Shown here one piece after another: positions 40,073-48,764 of a stretch of 64,000 nt of DNA. Location: assembly GCA_017847875.1 (NCBI GenBank), contig JAGASN010000020.1:1-64000 (forward strand), given 5' to 3'. The first letter of the stretch is position 1. Every line of letters starts with the position of its first letter. The notes beneath the pieces were generated by a model. It ran no database searches, was not told the origin of the DNA, and was given only the letters and a program-made list of their open reading frames with translations. Source of the DNA: Oscillospiraceae bacterium. GTDB taxonomy: Bacteria; Bacillota; Clostridia; Oscillospirales; Ruminococcaceae. The translations under genes and the position numbers were made by a program.

Positions 40073-40761
40073 CAAAGTTTGAATTTCTTGAAGCTTTCGG
40101 CGAAATTGACGATGAAATTATTGAAAAAAGCGAAAGGGGAAACAAAATTTTTTCAAAGAAAAAAGCGGCTTTTGTTCTTGCGGCAATTCTTCTTGTTGCT
40201 TTTTCAATAACCTCCGTTGCTTCCGGTTGGTTTGAAAACAAAATGAACGGAATAAAAATAAACGAGCATTTTGACAGAAAAATCGGAATGTATGAATATA
40301 ATATTGAATTTAATGTTGAGATAAAAGATGATGCAAAAGAGGTTATTAAAGAATATTATCTTCCGAAAATTCTTTTGAACGGAGAATATAACGCAAGCGC
40401 AACCCCATATTACGGGATGTTTTATTGGGAAAACAAAGAGAAAAAACAAATAATAAGTTTTAATCAGGATTCGGCGCTTATGTTTGACGATATTGGACTT
40501 TCCTTTGGGGAAAAAATGAAAATTTCAAGAGAAAAATTTGTTTTCGGCGGCGTAACAATCGACTGCGTTGTGTTTGAACCGTTAAAAAAGGAAAACGGCA
40601 GAACAAAAAATTTTTATTGGTCGGACGGTTACAATGTTTTCAGAATTCTTGCGATAAACGTTGAGGATGAATTTGTTGCGGAAGTTATAAAAAGCCTTGA
40701 AGTTGTTGAAGATTTTTCGGAATACGGAAAATTCAGGGAATTAGAATGGCACGGGCATTAA
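40069..40761 (+). CDS. Membrane-anchored DUF4367-like partner of sigma copy 1
   Basis: A 230-residue single-pass protein. A cytoplasmic N-terminal ~30 residues (FEFLEAFGEIDDEIIEKSE) could hold the sigma factor. One membrane helix follows (AAFVLAAILLVAFSITSVAS, ~35-55), then an extracytoplasmic domain ending 'FYWSDGYNVFRILAINVEDEFVAEVIKSLEVVED', which resembles the DUF4367 C-terminal pattern. DUF4367 proteins are common partners of sigma factors in Clostridia and are presumed sensor/anti-sigma proteins. No HxxxCxxC zinc motif is present. It is translationally coupled to the sigma gene. Confidence 0.75.
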   Translation: MTKFEFLEAFGEIDDEIIEKSERGNKIFSKKKAAFVLAAILLVAFSITSVASGWFENKMNGIKINEHFDRKIGMYEYNIEFNVEIKDDAKEVIKEYYLPKILLNGEYNASATPYYGMFYWENKEKKQIISFNQDSALMFDDIGLSFGEKMKISREKFVFGGVTIDCVVFEPLKKENGRTKNFYWSDGYNVFRILAINVEDEFVAEVIKSLEVVEDFSEYGKFRELEWHGH

Positions 40762-40790
40762 AAAAATCCGCCTTCCGGCGGATTTTTTTG
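40760..40790 (+). terminator. Terminator after the first sigma/DUF4367 pair
   Basis: AAAAATCCGCC-TTCC-GGCGGATTTTT, the same hairpin as at 39423. Confidence 0.85.
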
Positions 40791-40870
40791 GTTTTTGCTG
40801 TAATATTTGGATATAAAATCTGTCATTAAGAATGAAAGGCTTTTCAATTAAGAAAAAAGGAGGTGAGCGG

Positions 40871-41467
40871 TTGGAAGATAAGGATATAATCCGGCTTTAT
40901 TTTGAAAGGAATGAAGAAGCTATCCGCAAAACGGAAGAAAAATACGGCGGATATTGCTATAAGACGGCGGAAAATATTCTCGGCGATTCCGGAAAAGCGG
41001 AAGAATGTCTTAATTCCGCGCTGCTTGCCGTCTGGAATTCGGTTCCGCCGAATGAACCGAAAAATCTTAAGATTTATCTTGCGAAAATCGCCCGGAATTT
41101 TGCCGTTGGAATCCTTGAAAAGGAAAAGGCGGAAAAGCGCGGCGGCGGGGTTCTGGAAATTGCCGCGGAAGAACTTTCGGAAGCGCTTCCTTCAAAAGAA
41201 AGCGTTGAGGAAGATTATATCGCAAGGGAACTTGGCGAAAGCATAAATCTTTTTGTTTCAAAACTTCCGGAAAAGGAAAGAAAAATTTTTATCCGGCGCT
41301 ATTTCTTTTTTGAAACTCCGGAAAAAATCGGCGAAAAATTCGGTTTTTCACCAAACCGCGTTTCGGTGATTTTGCACAGAACGCGAAAGAAACTTAAAAA
41401 TTTTCTTGAAAAGGAGGGTTTTTTTGATGAAAGAAAAGGATATTATTTCCGCAATGGAATTTATTGA
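40871..41467 (+). CDS. ECF-type sigma factor, copy 2
   Basis: A 198-residue sigma factor. TTG 40871 behind GGAGGTGAG is preferred over the upstream in-frame ATG 40832 because it aligns with copy 1. Regions 2 (DIIRLYFERNEEAIRKTEEKYGGYCYKTAENILGDSGKAEECLNSALLAVWNSVPP) and 4 (LPEKERKIFIRRYFFFETPEKIGEKFGFSPNRVSVILHRTRKKL) are nearly the same as copy 1, especially the DNA-binding helix. Both factors may therefore recognise similar promoters. The C-terminus runs ~14 residues past the end of copy 1, overlapping the next gene by 41 bases. Confidence 0.9.
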   Translation: MEDKDIIRLYFERNEEAIRKTEEKYGGYCYKTAENILGDSGKAEECLNSALLAVWNSVPPNEPKNLKIYLAKIARNFAVGILEKEKAEKRGGGVLEIAAEELSEALPSKESVEEDYIARELGESINLFVSKLPEKERKIFIRRYFFFETPEKIGEKFGFSPNRVSVILHRTRKKLKNFLEKEGFFDERKGYYFRNGIY

Positions 41468-42137
41468 TGAAAAATATATTGAAGAAAGCGAAAATTTTTC
41501 AAAAAAGCATTTTAAAACAAAAGCAAGTCTTTTGCTTGCGGCGGCGCTTTTGGTTCTGTTTTCCGTAACGGCGGTTGCGGCGGCAAAATTTTTCAATACC
41601 GTTAACGAGGGCGAAATTGTTTTTATGGAAGCCCTTGGCGGATACAGCGGCGATCATTACAGTATCCGTTTCAACATCGACGTTGCGGAGGATTCGGACC
41701 AGTTTCTCCATGATTATTATGTTCCGACCTATCTTGAGGAAAACGAAAACTGGACAGATTGCGGCGGAGAAGCCGGTGAAACGTTCAGCGTAATGGTATA
41801 TGATAATTACGGTGAAAATCTTTATGCGATTTTCACTCAATATCCCGCATGGAACTATGATAACGGAGCTTCGATAGGTTACGGCGTTCCGGCGGGAACA
41901 GAAGTTTCGGAAGGCGTTTTTGAAATTGACGGAGAAGAACTTTTCTGCGTTGAGTTTTTGCCCTGCGATGACGGATTCCGCGGAGATCCTTTTGGAACAA
42001 GAATGATTTTCTGGTCGGACGGCTATAATATGTTTGTGCTTGAAACAAGGCTCGGTATGGACGAAGAAACGGTTCGGGAAATTATAAGAAGCGTTGAACA
42101 AGTTGAAGATATTTCGGACTATGTAAAATATGAATAA
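41427..42137 (+). CDS. Membrane-anchored DUF4367-like partner of sigma copy 2
   Basis: A 236-residue protein starting at ATG 41427 with AAGGAGGG upstream. The layout is as in copy 1: a short cytoplasmic segment (MKEKDIISAMEFIDEKYIEESE), one membrane helix (ASLLLAAALLVLFSVTAVAA) and an extracytoplasmic domain with 'FWSDGYNMFVLETRLGMDEETVREIIRSVEQVEDISDY'. The extracytoplasmic middle differs strongly from copy 1, while the helix and C-terminus are conserved. This fits different signals feeding similar sigma factors. The ligand is unknown. It is closed by a shared terminator with the convergent MazG-like gene. Confidence 0.75.
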   Translation: MKEKDIISAMEFIDEKYIEESENFSKKHFKTKASLLLAAALLVLFSVTAVAAAKFFNTVNEGEIVFMEALGGYSGDHYSIRFNIDVAEDSDQFLHDYYVPTYLEENENWTDCGGEAGETFSVMVYDNYGENLYAIFTQYPAWNYDNGASIGYGVPAGTEVSEGVFEIDGEELFCVEFLPCDDGFRGDPFGTRMIFWSDGYNMFVLETRLGMDEETVREIIRSVEQVEDISDYVKYE

Positions 42138-42179
42138 AAAAAGAAGAAGCTCCGCATTGCGGAGCTTCTTCTTTTTTTA
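42135..42179. terminator. Shared terminator between sigma operon 2 and MazG-like gene
   Basis: Stem AAAGAAGAAGCTCCGCA/TGCGGAGCTTCTTCTTT with T tails on both strands. Confidence 0.85.
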
Positions 42180-42503
42180 TTCAGTTCTGTTTATGGATTT
42201 TTCTTCCGAAAAACCTTCGGGATATCTTTTTTTTAGTTTTTCGATGTTGCGCTCAAAAACCTCTTCGAGGCTTATATCAAGAGCGGCGGCGGCTTCCGCA
42301 AGATACCAGGCAACGTCGCCCAGTTCTTTTATAAGCGCTTCACGGTCAAGTTCGTGCCCGTGGAAAAGATGCTTTTTAACAAGGTCACAGGCTTCGCCGC
42401 TTTCGCCGCAAAGACCCATTACGGAATTTGTGAGCATCTCTTTTTTATTAAGCTTTTTGTTGAGAGTCACCATTGCAAGCTTCTGATATTCGTTTATCTC
42501 CAT
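42177..42503 (-). CDS. MazG-like nucleotide pyrophosphohydrolase
   Basis: A 108-residue all-alpha NTP pyrophosphohydrolase. 'GLCGESGEACDLVKKHLFHG' holds the E-x-x-E metal-binding motif, and 'ELGDVAWYLAEAAAALDI' the second E/D-x-x-D motif. Family members clean up non-canonical or excess NTPs. The single-domain size fits the MazG-like (PF03819) rather than the full two-domain MazG. The start at 42503 is preceded by an AT-rich gap with a weak ribosome binding site. Confidence 0.88.
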   Translation of the reverse strand: MEINEYQKLAMVTLNKKLNKKEMLTNSVMGLCGESGEACDLVKKHLFHGHELDREALIKELGDVAWYLAEAAAALDISLEEVFERNIEKLKKRYPEGFSEEKSINRTE

Positions 42504-42566
42504 TTTTTAAAAACCGCCTTTTTTATGATCTTGAAAAATTATAAACGATTTTAAGAAAAATTTCAA

Positions 42567-42872
42567 TCAGCCGGGATACATTGAATCATACCAGACGAAA
42601 AAAGGGAAAAAGCGGTAATAAACACCGATGTGGCGGGTTGTTCCCATTTCGCCGGAAGGGTTCGGTCCGCCGCTGAAATAGACAAAATAGGAATCATGGG
42701 CGGGGGAATATTCAACATATTCCGCGTCGTAAAATTCGCCGTAAAGCTGTTCGTTCATATATCTTTCCGCGGCGGATTTTGCAAACTGTTTCGGAAGGAT
42801 TCCGGAAAACCAGAGGACAAGGACCGCAACGCAGATAGCGCCGATGACTAAAGATAATTTTCTTTCTTTCAT
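42567..42872 (-). CDS. Small single-pass membrane protein, unknown function
   Basis: A 101-residue protein starting at ATG 42872 (GGAGATAT upstream); the longer frame overlaps the zinc-ribbon gene. One N-terminal helix (LSLVIGAICVAVLVLWFSGI) is followed by an extracytoplasmic part rich in Tyr/Phe (EYVEYSPAHDSYFVYFSGG, YYRFFPFFVWYDSMYP). I recognise no family. It starts one base after the zinc-ribbon stop, so the two are co-translated. Confidence 0.7.
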   Translation of the reverse strand: MKERKLSLVIGAICVAVLVLWFSGILPKQFAKSAAERYMNEQLYGEFYDAEYVEYSPAHDSYFVYFSGGPNPSGEMGTTRHIGVYYRFFPFFVWYDSMYPG

Positions 42873-42873
42873 A

Positions 42874-43161
42874 TTATATATCTCCGGGTTTGTGTCCGCA
42901 TTCGGGACAGAAAGGATAGTTTTTGTCATACTGTTTTTTGCACCAGTTGCATTTTATAAGTTCAACATCGGGATTTTCAAGGTCGTTTTCCGGTTTATAA
43001 AAATGATATTCGCCGCATTTCGGACAGACGTAGATTTCGCAGGGAAGGGAATCGCTTGCCCAGCCGGGAGTATATCTTGATTCAACGCCAAGCTGAATAG
43101 GTTTTCTTATAACGAATTCCATTGTTTTTCCACATTTTTCACATTTGATTTCCTTATACAT
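42874..43161 (-). CDS. Small zinc-ribbon protein, unknown function
   Basis: A 95-residue soluble protein with four C-x-x-C knuckles: CEKCGK (~8), CPKCGE (~46), CNWCKK (~71) and CPECGH (~84). Two zinc ribbons are likely. There is no signal peptide or membrane helix. The role may be nucleic-acid or protein binding; nothing in the sequence decides. AGGAGGG precedes ATG 43161. It is coupled to the small membrane protein gene downstream. Confidence 0.75.
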   Translation of the reverse strand: MYKEIKCEKCGKTMEFVIRKPIQLGVESRYTPGWASDSLPCEIYVCPKCGEYHFYKPENDLENPDVELIKCNWCKKQYDKNYPFCPECGHKPGDI

Positions 43162-43284
43162 AAAAAAATCCCTCCTTTATAAATAAAGTGTAGCAAATCC
43201 GCTTTTTTGTTGCAAGGAAAAAGGGAAAAATTTAAGAAATAATTAAGAAATAAAAGTTGCCATGCCAAATTTTATTGCAAAATA

Positions 43285-43390
43285 TGTAGGGGCGGATATT
43301 ATCCGCCCGTTTTTGCATTTTGTATGTTTGATAAAACACCTCATCCGTCATTTGCTACGCAAATGCCACCTTCTCTCCAAGGGAAGGCTA
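43285..43390. repeat. Dispersed intergenic repeats
   Basis: GTAGGGGCGGATATTATCCGCCCG (palindrome, 43288-43312) and CACCTCATCCGTC-ATTTGCTACGCAAAT-GCCACCTT...AAGGGAAGGCT (43336-43389). The second is the same family as the repeats at 31657, 51241 and 53956. No gene is seen in 43162-43436. Confidence 0.6.
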
Positions 43391-43391
43391 A

Positions 43392-43424
43392 GAAAAAAAG
43401 CCTCCCTTTCGGGAGGCTTTTGAA
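43392..43424 (-). terminator. gap terminator
   Basis: Stem AAAGCCTCCC/GGGAGGCTTT with a T run on the minus strand. Confidence 0.8.
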
Positions 43425-43436
43425 TATTCGCAAAAA

Positions 43437-44453
<1,017 letters not shown>

Positions 44454-44485
44454 TTACCTCCATAAATCAATTTTTTACAGATATC

Positions 44486-44514
44486 ATTTTATAATATTTT
44501 TTTAACATAAACAA
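44486..44514 (-). promoter_or_regulatory. gap promoter
   Basis: TTGTTT (44514-44509), 17-base spacer, TAAAAT (44491-44486) on the minus strand. Confidence 0.6.
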
Positions 44515-44593
44515 GAGATTTTTAATTATTCTGCATTCCTTCACTAAAATTTATTTTTTAAATACTCTGTTTTCGTCAAGTTGACAAAAAGGC

Positions 44594-44622
44594 TTGCCCG
44601 GAAGAAGGAAAGAAGCTATTAT
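44594..44622 (+). promoter_or_regulatory. Promoter of the histidine-kinase-like gene
   Basis: TTGCCC (44594-44599), 17-base spacer, TATTAT (44617-44622), 30 bases before ATG 44653. Confidence 0.5.
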
Positions 44623-44652
44623 ATTTGTATAAAATCTTTAAGGGGAAAATGT

Positions 44653-45450
44653 ATGAGTTATAAAAGATTAAGAAGTGTGAAAAAGATTGAAAGCGACCTT
44701 GCGGCAAAACTTTCGCTTTCCGTTAAAAAACAGCTTTCGGAAGCGGTTATGAATCAGTTTGTTGAAACAATGAAAATTCCTGCGGAATTTTCTGAAGCAA
44801 CGGACGGAATTAACACCATGGGATATCTTATTTTAAGGGTAGGACACAACCTCAACGATTATTTCGAAGCTGTTTCCGGAAGCGGGAAATATATAAACGA
44901 AAAAACCGAAATTTGCGGTCTGCTTTCAGATATTTGCATAAAATCCGAGGAATATATCGGAAGAAAGAACCTCGGGCTGATTTTAAGAATACCAAAAGAA
45001 AATATTGTTGTTGATATTGACAGAGAAAAATTCTGCTATGCAATCCTTAATCTTATCCTCAATGCGGCAGAAAACACCCCTTCCGGAGGAAGAATCAGGG
45101 TTGGAATTTCAAAAACCAAAAATTTTGTTAAAATTATAGTCGGCGACAACGGTTTCGGAATGGACGAAGAAAGCATCACCCATTGTTTCGAGCCTTTTTA
45201 TACCAAAAACAATGTTCCGGGCGAAGCAAAAATGGGTCTTGGGCTGACCCTTGCGCGAAACTTTGTTTTTGAAAGCGGCGGAAGAATGAATATAACTTCC
45301 GAAAAGGGAAAAGGAACAACGGTCTCAATGCTTATTCCGCTTATAAAAGGGGAAAATGTCAGTCTTTCGGTGGGTTCTGCGGTTCCGGAAATTTTGGGCG
45401 GAAAATTTTCACCGGTGGAAATTGTTCTTTCGGCACTTTGCACAAAATAA
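44653..45450 (+). CDS. Soluble histidine-kinase-like ATPase (HATPase_c)
   Basis: A 265-residue protein, ATG 44653 after AAGGGGAAAA. The C-terminal GHKL domain has the N box 'AILNLILNAAENTPSGG', G1 'VGDNGFGMDEESITHCFEPFYTKN' and G2 'MGLGLTLARNFVFESGG'. The N-terminal ~100 residues are helical with 'LILRVGHNLNDYFEAV', where the His in GHNLND may be the phospho-acceptor. No membrane helix, PAS domain or receiver is seen, and no response regulator lies nearby. It is a cytosolic orphan kinase or a GHKL regulator of another kind. Confidence 0.82.
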   Translation: MSYKRLRSVKKIESDLAAKLSLSVKKQLSEAVMNQFVETMKIPAEFSEATDGINTMGYLILRVGHNLNDYFEAVSGSGKYINEKTEICGLLSDICIKSEEYIGRKNLGLILRIPKENIVVDIDREKFCYAILNLILNAAENTPSGGRIRVGISKTKNFVKIIVGDNGFGMDEESITHCFEPFYTKNNVPGEAKMGLGLTLARNFVFESGGRMNITSEKGKGTTVSMLIPLIKGENVSLSVGSAVPEILGGKFSPVEIVLSALCTK

Positions 45451-45451
45451 A

Positions 45452-45484
45452 AAACGGGGCAGGAAAATCCTGCCCCGTTTTTTT
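45452..45484. terminator. Shared terminator between HK-like gene and ABC operon
   Basis: Stem AAACGGGGCAGGA/TCCTGCCCCGTTT with T tails on both strands. Confidence 0.85.
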
Positions 45485-46130
45485 ATATCACGGTTTTAAG
45501 AAAAGAGGAAAATTCCTCCTCGTCGGAAAAATCGGTTTTGTTTCTTTCGGCGATTATTTCAAAAGGTTCTTTTCCGGCAACAACAATTCTGTCACAAAGG
45601 AAAAAGGCTTCATTGGGGTTGTGGGTTATGAGGAACAAAGTTTTTCCGGCGGTTTCGGATTTTATAAGCTCAAGGATTTCTGCCGAAGTTTTTATATCAA
45701 GCCCGCGAAGCGGTTCATCAAAGAAAAAAACATCGCCCCCGAAAGCAAGAGCTCTTGCAATTGCAAGTCTGCGGCACATCCCTCCGGAAAGTTCCTCCGG
45801 ATATTTTTCCGAACATTCCGAAAGACCGACTTTTTTTAGATATTCCAGCGCCTTTTCCTTTTCAATATTTACAAAAGTTAAATTTTCAAGCGCAGTAAGC
45901 CAGGGAAGAAGTCTGTCTTCCTGAAAAATAAAAGTACTTTTTCCGGAAAATGGAACAACGATTCCGTTCTGCGGTTTTAAAAACCCCGCCGCAAGATTCA
46001 ATAAAGTTGTTTTTCCAAAGCCGGAAGGCCCGAGAATCGCGGTTGATTTCGTTTCACTTGCGGAAAAGGAAAAGTTTTCGAGAATTTTTTTATCTTCATA
46101 TGAAAAATTCACGTTTTTAAATTCAAGCAT
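45483..46130 (-). CDS. NitT/TauT-type ABC transporter ATPase
   Basis: A 215-residue ATPase starting at ATG 46130 behind AGGAGG. Walker A GPSGFGKTT (~32-40), a Q-loop FIFQEDRLLPWLTALENL (SsuB/TauB-type), signature ELSGGMCRRLAIARAL, Walker B VFFFDEPL. The Q-loop pattern places it with sulfonate/taurine/nitrate-type importers, but ligands of this class also include thiamine precursors and riboflavin. It overlaps the permease gene by 8 bases and is last in the crp-like/SBP/permease/ATPase operon. Confidence 0.9.
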   Translation of the reverse strand: MLEFKNVNFSYEDKKILENFSFSASETKSTAILGPSGFGKTTLLNLAAGFLKPQNGIVVPFSGKSTFIFQEDRLLPWLTALENLTFVNIEKEKALEYLKKVGLSECSEKYPEELSGGMCRRLAIARALAFGGDVFFFDEPLRGLDIKTSAEILELIKSETAGKTLFLITHNPNEAFFLCDRIVVAGKEPFEIIAERNKTDFSDEEEFSSFLKTVI

Positions 46131-46863
46131 TGCTTTTCCTCCTTTCGGAAGTAAGGCGCAAAATTGCTTTTTCAAGAAGCACGCTGAGAATTATTACCGC
46201 AACGGTCCAGGCAAAGGTGTCTGCTGTTTCAAAATTGATTTTTGAATCGTGCAGGGCGGCACCGATGGATTTTCCGTGGGGACAGATAACTTCCGCGGCA
46301 ATTCCCGCCTTCCATGCCATTCCCACCGCGCTGTTTAAAGCGGCATTGAAAAAAGGTTTTACGGAAGGAACGGTTATCCGGAAAAAAATCTGTTTTTTGG
46401 AAAGTCTGAAAGCCTTTCCCATTTCCAAAAGTTTTTTGTCAACGGAAAGAATCCCCTTTTCGGTGTTTGCCCATATTGCGGGAAGAACAATGAGCATGGC
46501 GGTAAAAGAAGGAACGTTTTCAACACTGAGCCAGAGTATGGCAAGAATTATGAAAGAAGCCACGGGAGTGGCTTTTATTATATGGAGAACCGGCGCAAAA
46601 AGGCTTTTGAGCAGGTTAGATTTTGCGGTGAGCACCGCAAGGAAAATTCCGAGCACCGTTCCCAAAACCAATCCGGAAACGACTCTTGAAAGCGAAATCA
46701 GAACCGAACCCCAAAAAGAACTTTCGGCACAGAGTTCCAAAAGCCTTTTAAAAACCGAAAAGGGCGAGGGAACAAGAATGTTCTGAGCTATGAAAAGGTG
46801 TATGATTTGCCACAGGATTATCCAAAAAACCACGGAAATCACGGTAAAAAAGGCTTTTTTCAA
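46123..46863 (-). CDS. NitT/TauT-type ABC transporter permease
   Basis: A 246-residue inner-membrane permease with six hydrophobic helices, using TTG 46863 behind AAAGGAGC. The EAA loop 'LLEMGKAFRLSKKQIFFRITVPSVKPFFNAALNSAVGMAWKAGIAAEVI' docks with the ATPase. Topology and the 'SPFSVFKRLLEL' N-terminal segment are typical of SsuC/TauC-like permeases. It works with the flanking ATPase and substrate-binding lipoprotein. Confidence 0.9.
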   Translation of the reverse strand: MKKAFFTVISVVFWIILWQIIHLFIAQNILVPSPFSVFKRLLELCAESSFWGSVLISLSRVVSGLVLGTVLGIFLAVLTAKSNLLKSLFAPVLHIIKATPVASFIILAILWLSVENVPSFTAMLIVLPAIWANTEKGILSVDKKLLEMGKAFRLSKKQIFFRITVPSVKPFFNAALNSAVGMAWKAGIAAEVICPHGKSIGAALHDSKINFETADTFAWTVAVIILSVLLEKAILRLTSERRKSNA

Positions 46864-46904
46864 AATTCCGGCGCTCCTTTCATAAATATTTTAAAAGGTT
46901 AGTA

Positions 46905-47927
46905 TCAGCAATAAAAATCTTCATCCGGAAGATTGCCGCCGATGGATGCGGGGTTTGCTTCAAAAAGAACGCCGAGGAAATTTTTGAGCACGGGTTTATA
47001 ATCTTCACCGGAAAGCCAGACAATGTTGCAACGCGGAATTGCACTTTCCGCAACGGAAGCGGCGGCAATTCCGAATTTTTCAATAAGAACTCCGGATTCG
47101 GCGGGATTTTCGTTGGTGAAAGCGATGCTCATGCCGTAATCTTTTACAAATTCCGCAACGGCTTTTGGGTTCTGTTCAAGGAATTCCCTGCGGACCGCGA
47201 TTCCGCCCATGGTGAGAACTTCGCCGGTGAGCTTGTTCCATTCTTCGGAAAGATTGAGTGCGACTCTGAGATTTTCGTTCTTTGTCATAACGTTGGTGAC
47301 AAAAGGTTCCGGAAGCATTACGATATCATATTCGCCGGTGATTGCGAGGGTTGCGGCTTCGGTGTGTTCGCTTGCCCAATAAATTTCGGCGTCAACTCCG
47401 TTTTCGGCAAGAAGATGGTTTATAACAGATTCTGCGGTGCTTCCTTTTCCGGAAGCAAGGATAGTTTTTCCGTTAAGATCTGCGATAGTGGAAATTGTTT
47501 CACCGTTTTCAAGGATATAGAGAACGCCGAGGGTGTTTACACCGAGGCAGACGATTTTTCCTTCGGTTTTGTTATAAAGAGCGGAAATTGCGTTGGTGGG
47601 AAGAGCGGCAATGTCAATTCCGCCCTGGATAAGCTGGCCGGTAATTTCGTCAGCGGCGCCGGCAACGGTGAATTCATAGCTGTTGAGGGTAAGACCGAGT
47701 TCGCTTTGTTCCATAAGCCAGGCTGCACCCATTCCGGTAGGGCCTTTGAGCATGCCGACTTTTATTTCCGTGCCGGAAAATTCGGGTTCAACCGGTGCTT
47801 CCGGTTCGGAAGAGGTTGCGGGTTCTTCGGGTTCGGTGGGAACGATTGGTTCTTCCGGTTCTTCGGAACAGGCGGAAAACGCCATAATCATAACAAGCGC
47901 AAGGATAAGGGAAAGAAGTTTTTTCAT
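46905..47927 (-). CDS. NitT/TauT-type substrate-binding lipoprotein
   Basis: A 340-residue lipoprotein, ATG 47927 behind GGAGG. The signal is LLSLILALVMIMAFSAC (lipobox Cys ~20), followed by a Glu/Pro linker (EEPEEPIVPTEPEEPA) like that of the HAD lipoprotein at 31.1 kb. The binding fold (NMT1-like) shows 'VAGAADEITGQLIQGGIDIAALPTNAISALYN' and 'DLNGKTILASGKGSTAESVINHLLAENG'. The ligand is not predictable. Likely co-transcribed with the upstream Crp/Fnr gene (21 bases apart) and the downstream permease. Confidence 0.9.
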   Translation of the reverse strand: MKKLLSLILALVMIMAFSACSEEPEEPIVPTEPEEPATSSEPEAPVEPEFSGTEIKVGMLKGPTGMGAAWLMEQSELGLTLNSYEFTVAGAADEITGQLIQGGIDIAALPTNAISALYNKTEGKIVCLGVNTLGVLYILENGETISTIADLNGKTILASGKGSTAESVINHLLAENGVDAEIYWASEHTEAATLAITGEYDIVMLPEPFVTNVMTKNENLRVALNLSEEWNKLTGEVLTMGGIAVRREFLEQNPKAVAEFVKDYGMSIAFTNENPAESGVLIEKFGIAAASVAESAIPRCNIVWLSGEDYKPVLKNFLGVLFEANPASIGGNLPDEDFYC

Positions 47928-47948
47928 TTTGGTTTCCTCCAAATTATA

Positions 47949-48584
47949 TTATTTTTGTAATATAGTAATTTTTTTGCCGTCTTTTTCAATAATTCCTTTT
48001 TCGGAAAGAGAACAGAATCCGCGGTAAACCGAGGCTCTTCCGATTCCGAGCATCTGGGCAAGTTTTGAAACGGAGCAGGGAAGAAAAATTTCTTTTTCGC
48101 CGTTTGAAAAATTAAGAATCCAGCGCAAAAGTTTTTCGGAAGATTCTCCTTCGGAGAAGGCGGAAAGTTTTTTGTTGAGAAAATGAATCTTTTCGGAAAG
48201 AAGGGTTACATAGGCTTTTGCAAATTCCGGATTTTCGCAAAAAGCGCTTTCTATGGATTTCTTTGGGAAAACCGCAAGCCGAAGATCGTTTTCCGCAACA
48301 ATTTCCGAAGGGAATTCCTCTTCCTCATAAAAAAGCGTTGCCATTCCGAAAACATCGCCTTCAAAAAGGCGGTTCATAACGGTTTTCTTTCCGTCAAAGC
48401 CGAATTTCAAAACGGATGCGCTTCCTTTCAGAATAAAAGCAAGGCAGCGTTCAAAGTTATTTTTTGCCATTATTGTTTCGCCCTTTTTTGCGGAAACAAT
48501 TTCCATTTTTGAATTTATGTTTTCAAAATTGAGTTTTGAAAAAAGCGGGCTTTTTAAAAAAGCCTCGCGGTCTTTTGCTGTCAA
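47949..48584 (-). CDS. Crp/Fnr-family transcriptional regulator
   Basis: A 211-residue regulator using TTG 48584 behind AGAGGTGA. The N-terminal cyclic-nucleotide-type beta-roll spans ~15-125 ('CLAFILKGSASVLKFGFDGKKTVMNRLFEGDVFGMATLFYEEEEFPSEIVAENDLRLAVFPK'). The C-terminal HTH (~150-205) has 'LPCSVSKLAQMLGIGRASVYRGFCSLSEKGIIEKDGKKI'. There is no Fnr-type N-terminal Cys cluster, so the effector is unknown. It leads the NitT/TauT-type ABC operon. Its promoter is overlapped by a perfect dyad, suggesting autoregulation. Confidence 0.92.
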   Translation of the reverse strand: MTAKDREAFLKSPLFSKLNFENINSKMEIVSAKKGETIMAKNNFERCLAFILKGSASVLKFGFDGKKTVMNRLFEGDVFGMATLFYEEEEFPSEIVAENDLRLAVFPKKSIESAFCENPEFAKAYVTLLSEKIHFLNKKLSAFSEGESSEKLLRWILNFSNGEKEIFLPCSVSKLAQMLGIGRASVYRGFCSLSEKGIIEKDGKKITILQK

Positions 48585-48602
48585 AAGAAATCACCTCTTT
48601 TA

Positions 48603-48618
48603 TGTATCAAATGATACA
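48603..48618. promoter_or_regulatory. Dyad operator over the Crp/Fnr gene promoter
   Basis: TGTATC-AAAT-GATACA, a perfect dyad overlapping the -10 box of the minus-strand promoter. It is the expected site type for a Crp/Fnr protein. Confidence 0.55.
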
Positions 48619-48639
48619 ATATTCGCAGGTGGTTGTCAA
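48611..48639 (-). promoter_or_regulatory. Promoter of the Crp/Fnr-ABC operon
   Basis: TTGACA (48639-48634), 17-base spacer, TATCAT (48616-48611) on the minus strand. Confidence 0.75.
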
Positions 48640-48706
48640 GATATTAACAGAAAATATTTTTTCCGCAAAATTTAAAAAAATTTTTCAAAAAATATTGATT
48701 TGGCTA

Positions 48707-48735
48707 TTGACTTTATTGTGGTAAAGTGTTACTAT
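48707..48735 (+). promoter_or_regulatory. Promoter of the polar amino-acid ABC operon
   Basis: TTGACT (48707-48712), 17-base spacer, TACTAT (48730-48735), divergent from the Crp/Fnr promoter 68 bases away. Confidence 0.7.
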
Positions 48736-48744
48736 GATACCACA
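48717..48744. promoter_or_regulatory. Dyad over the amino-acid ABC operon promoter
   Basis: TGTGGTA (48717-48723) and TACCACA (48738-48744) flank the -10 box. Within it, TGTTACTATGATACCA resembles the TGTATCAAATGATACA dyad of the divergent promoter. Confidence 0.45.
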
Positions 48745-48764
48745 GTAAAACAACGGAGGAAAAA

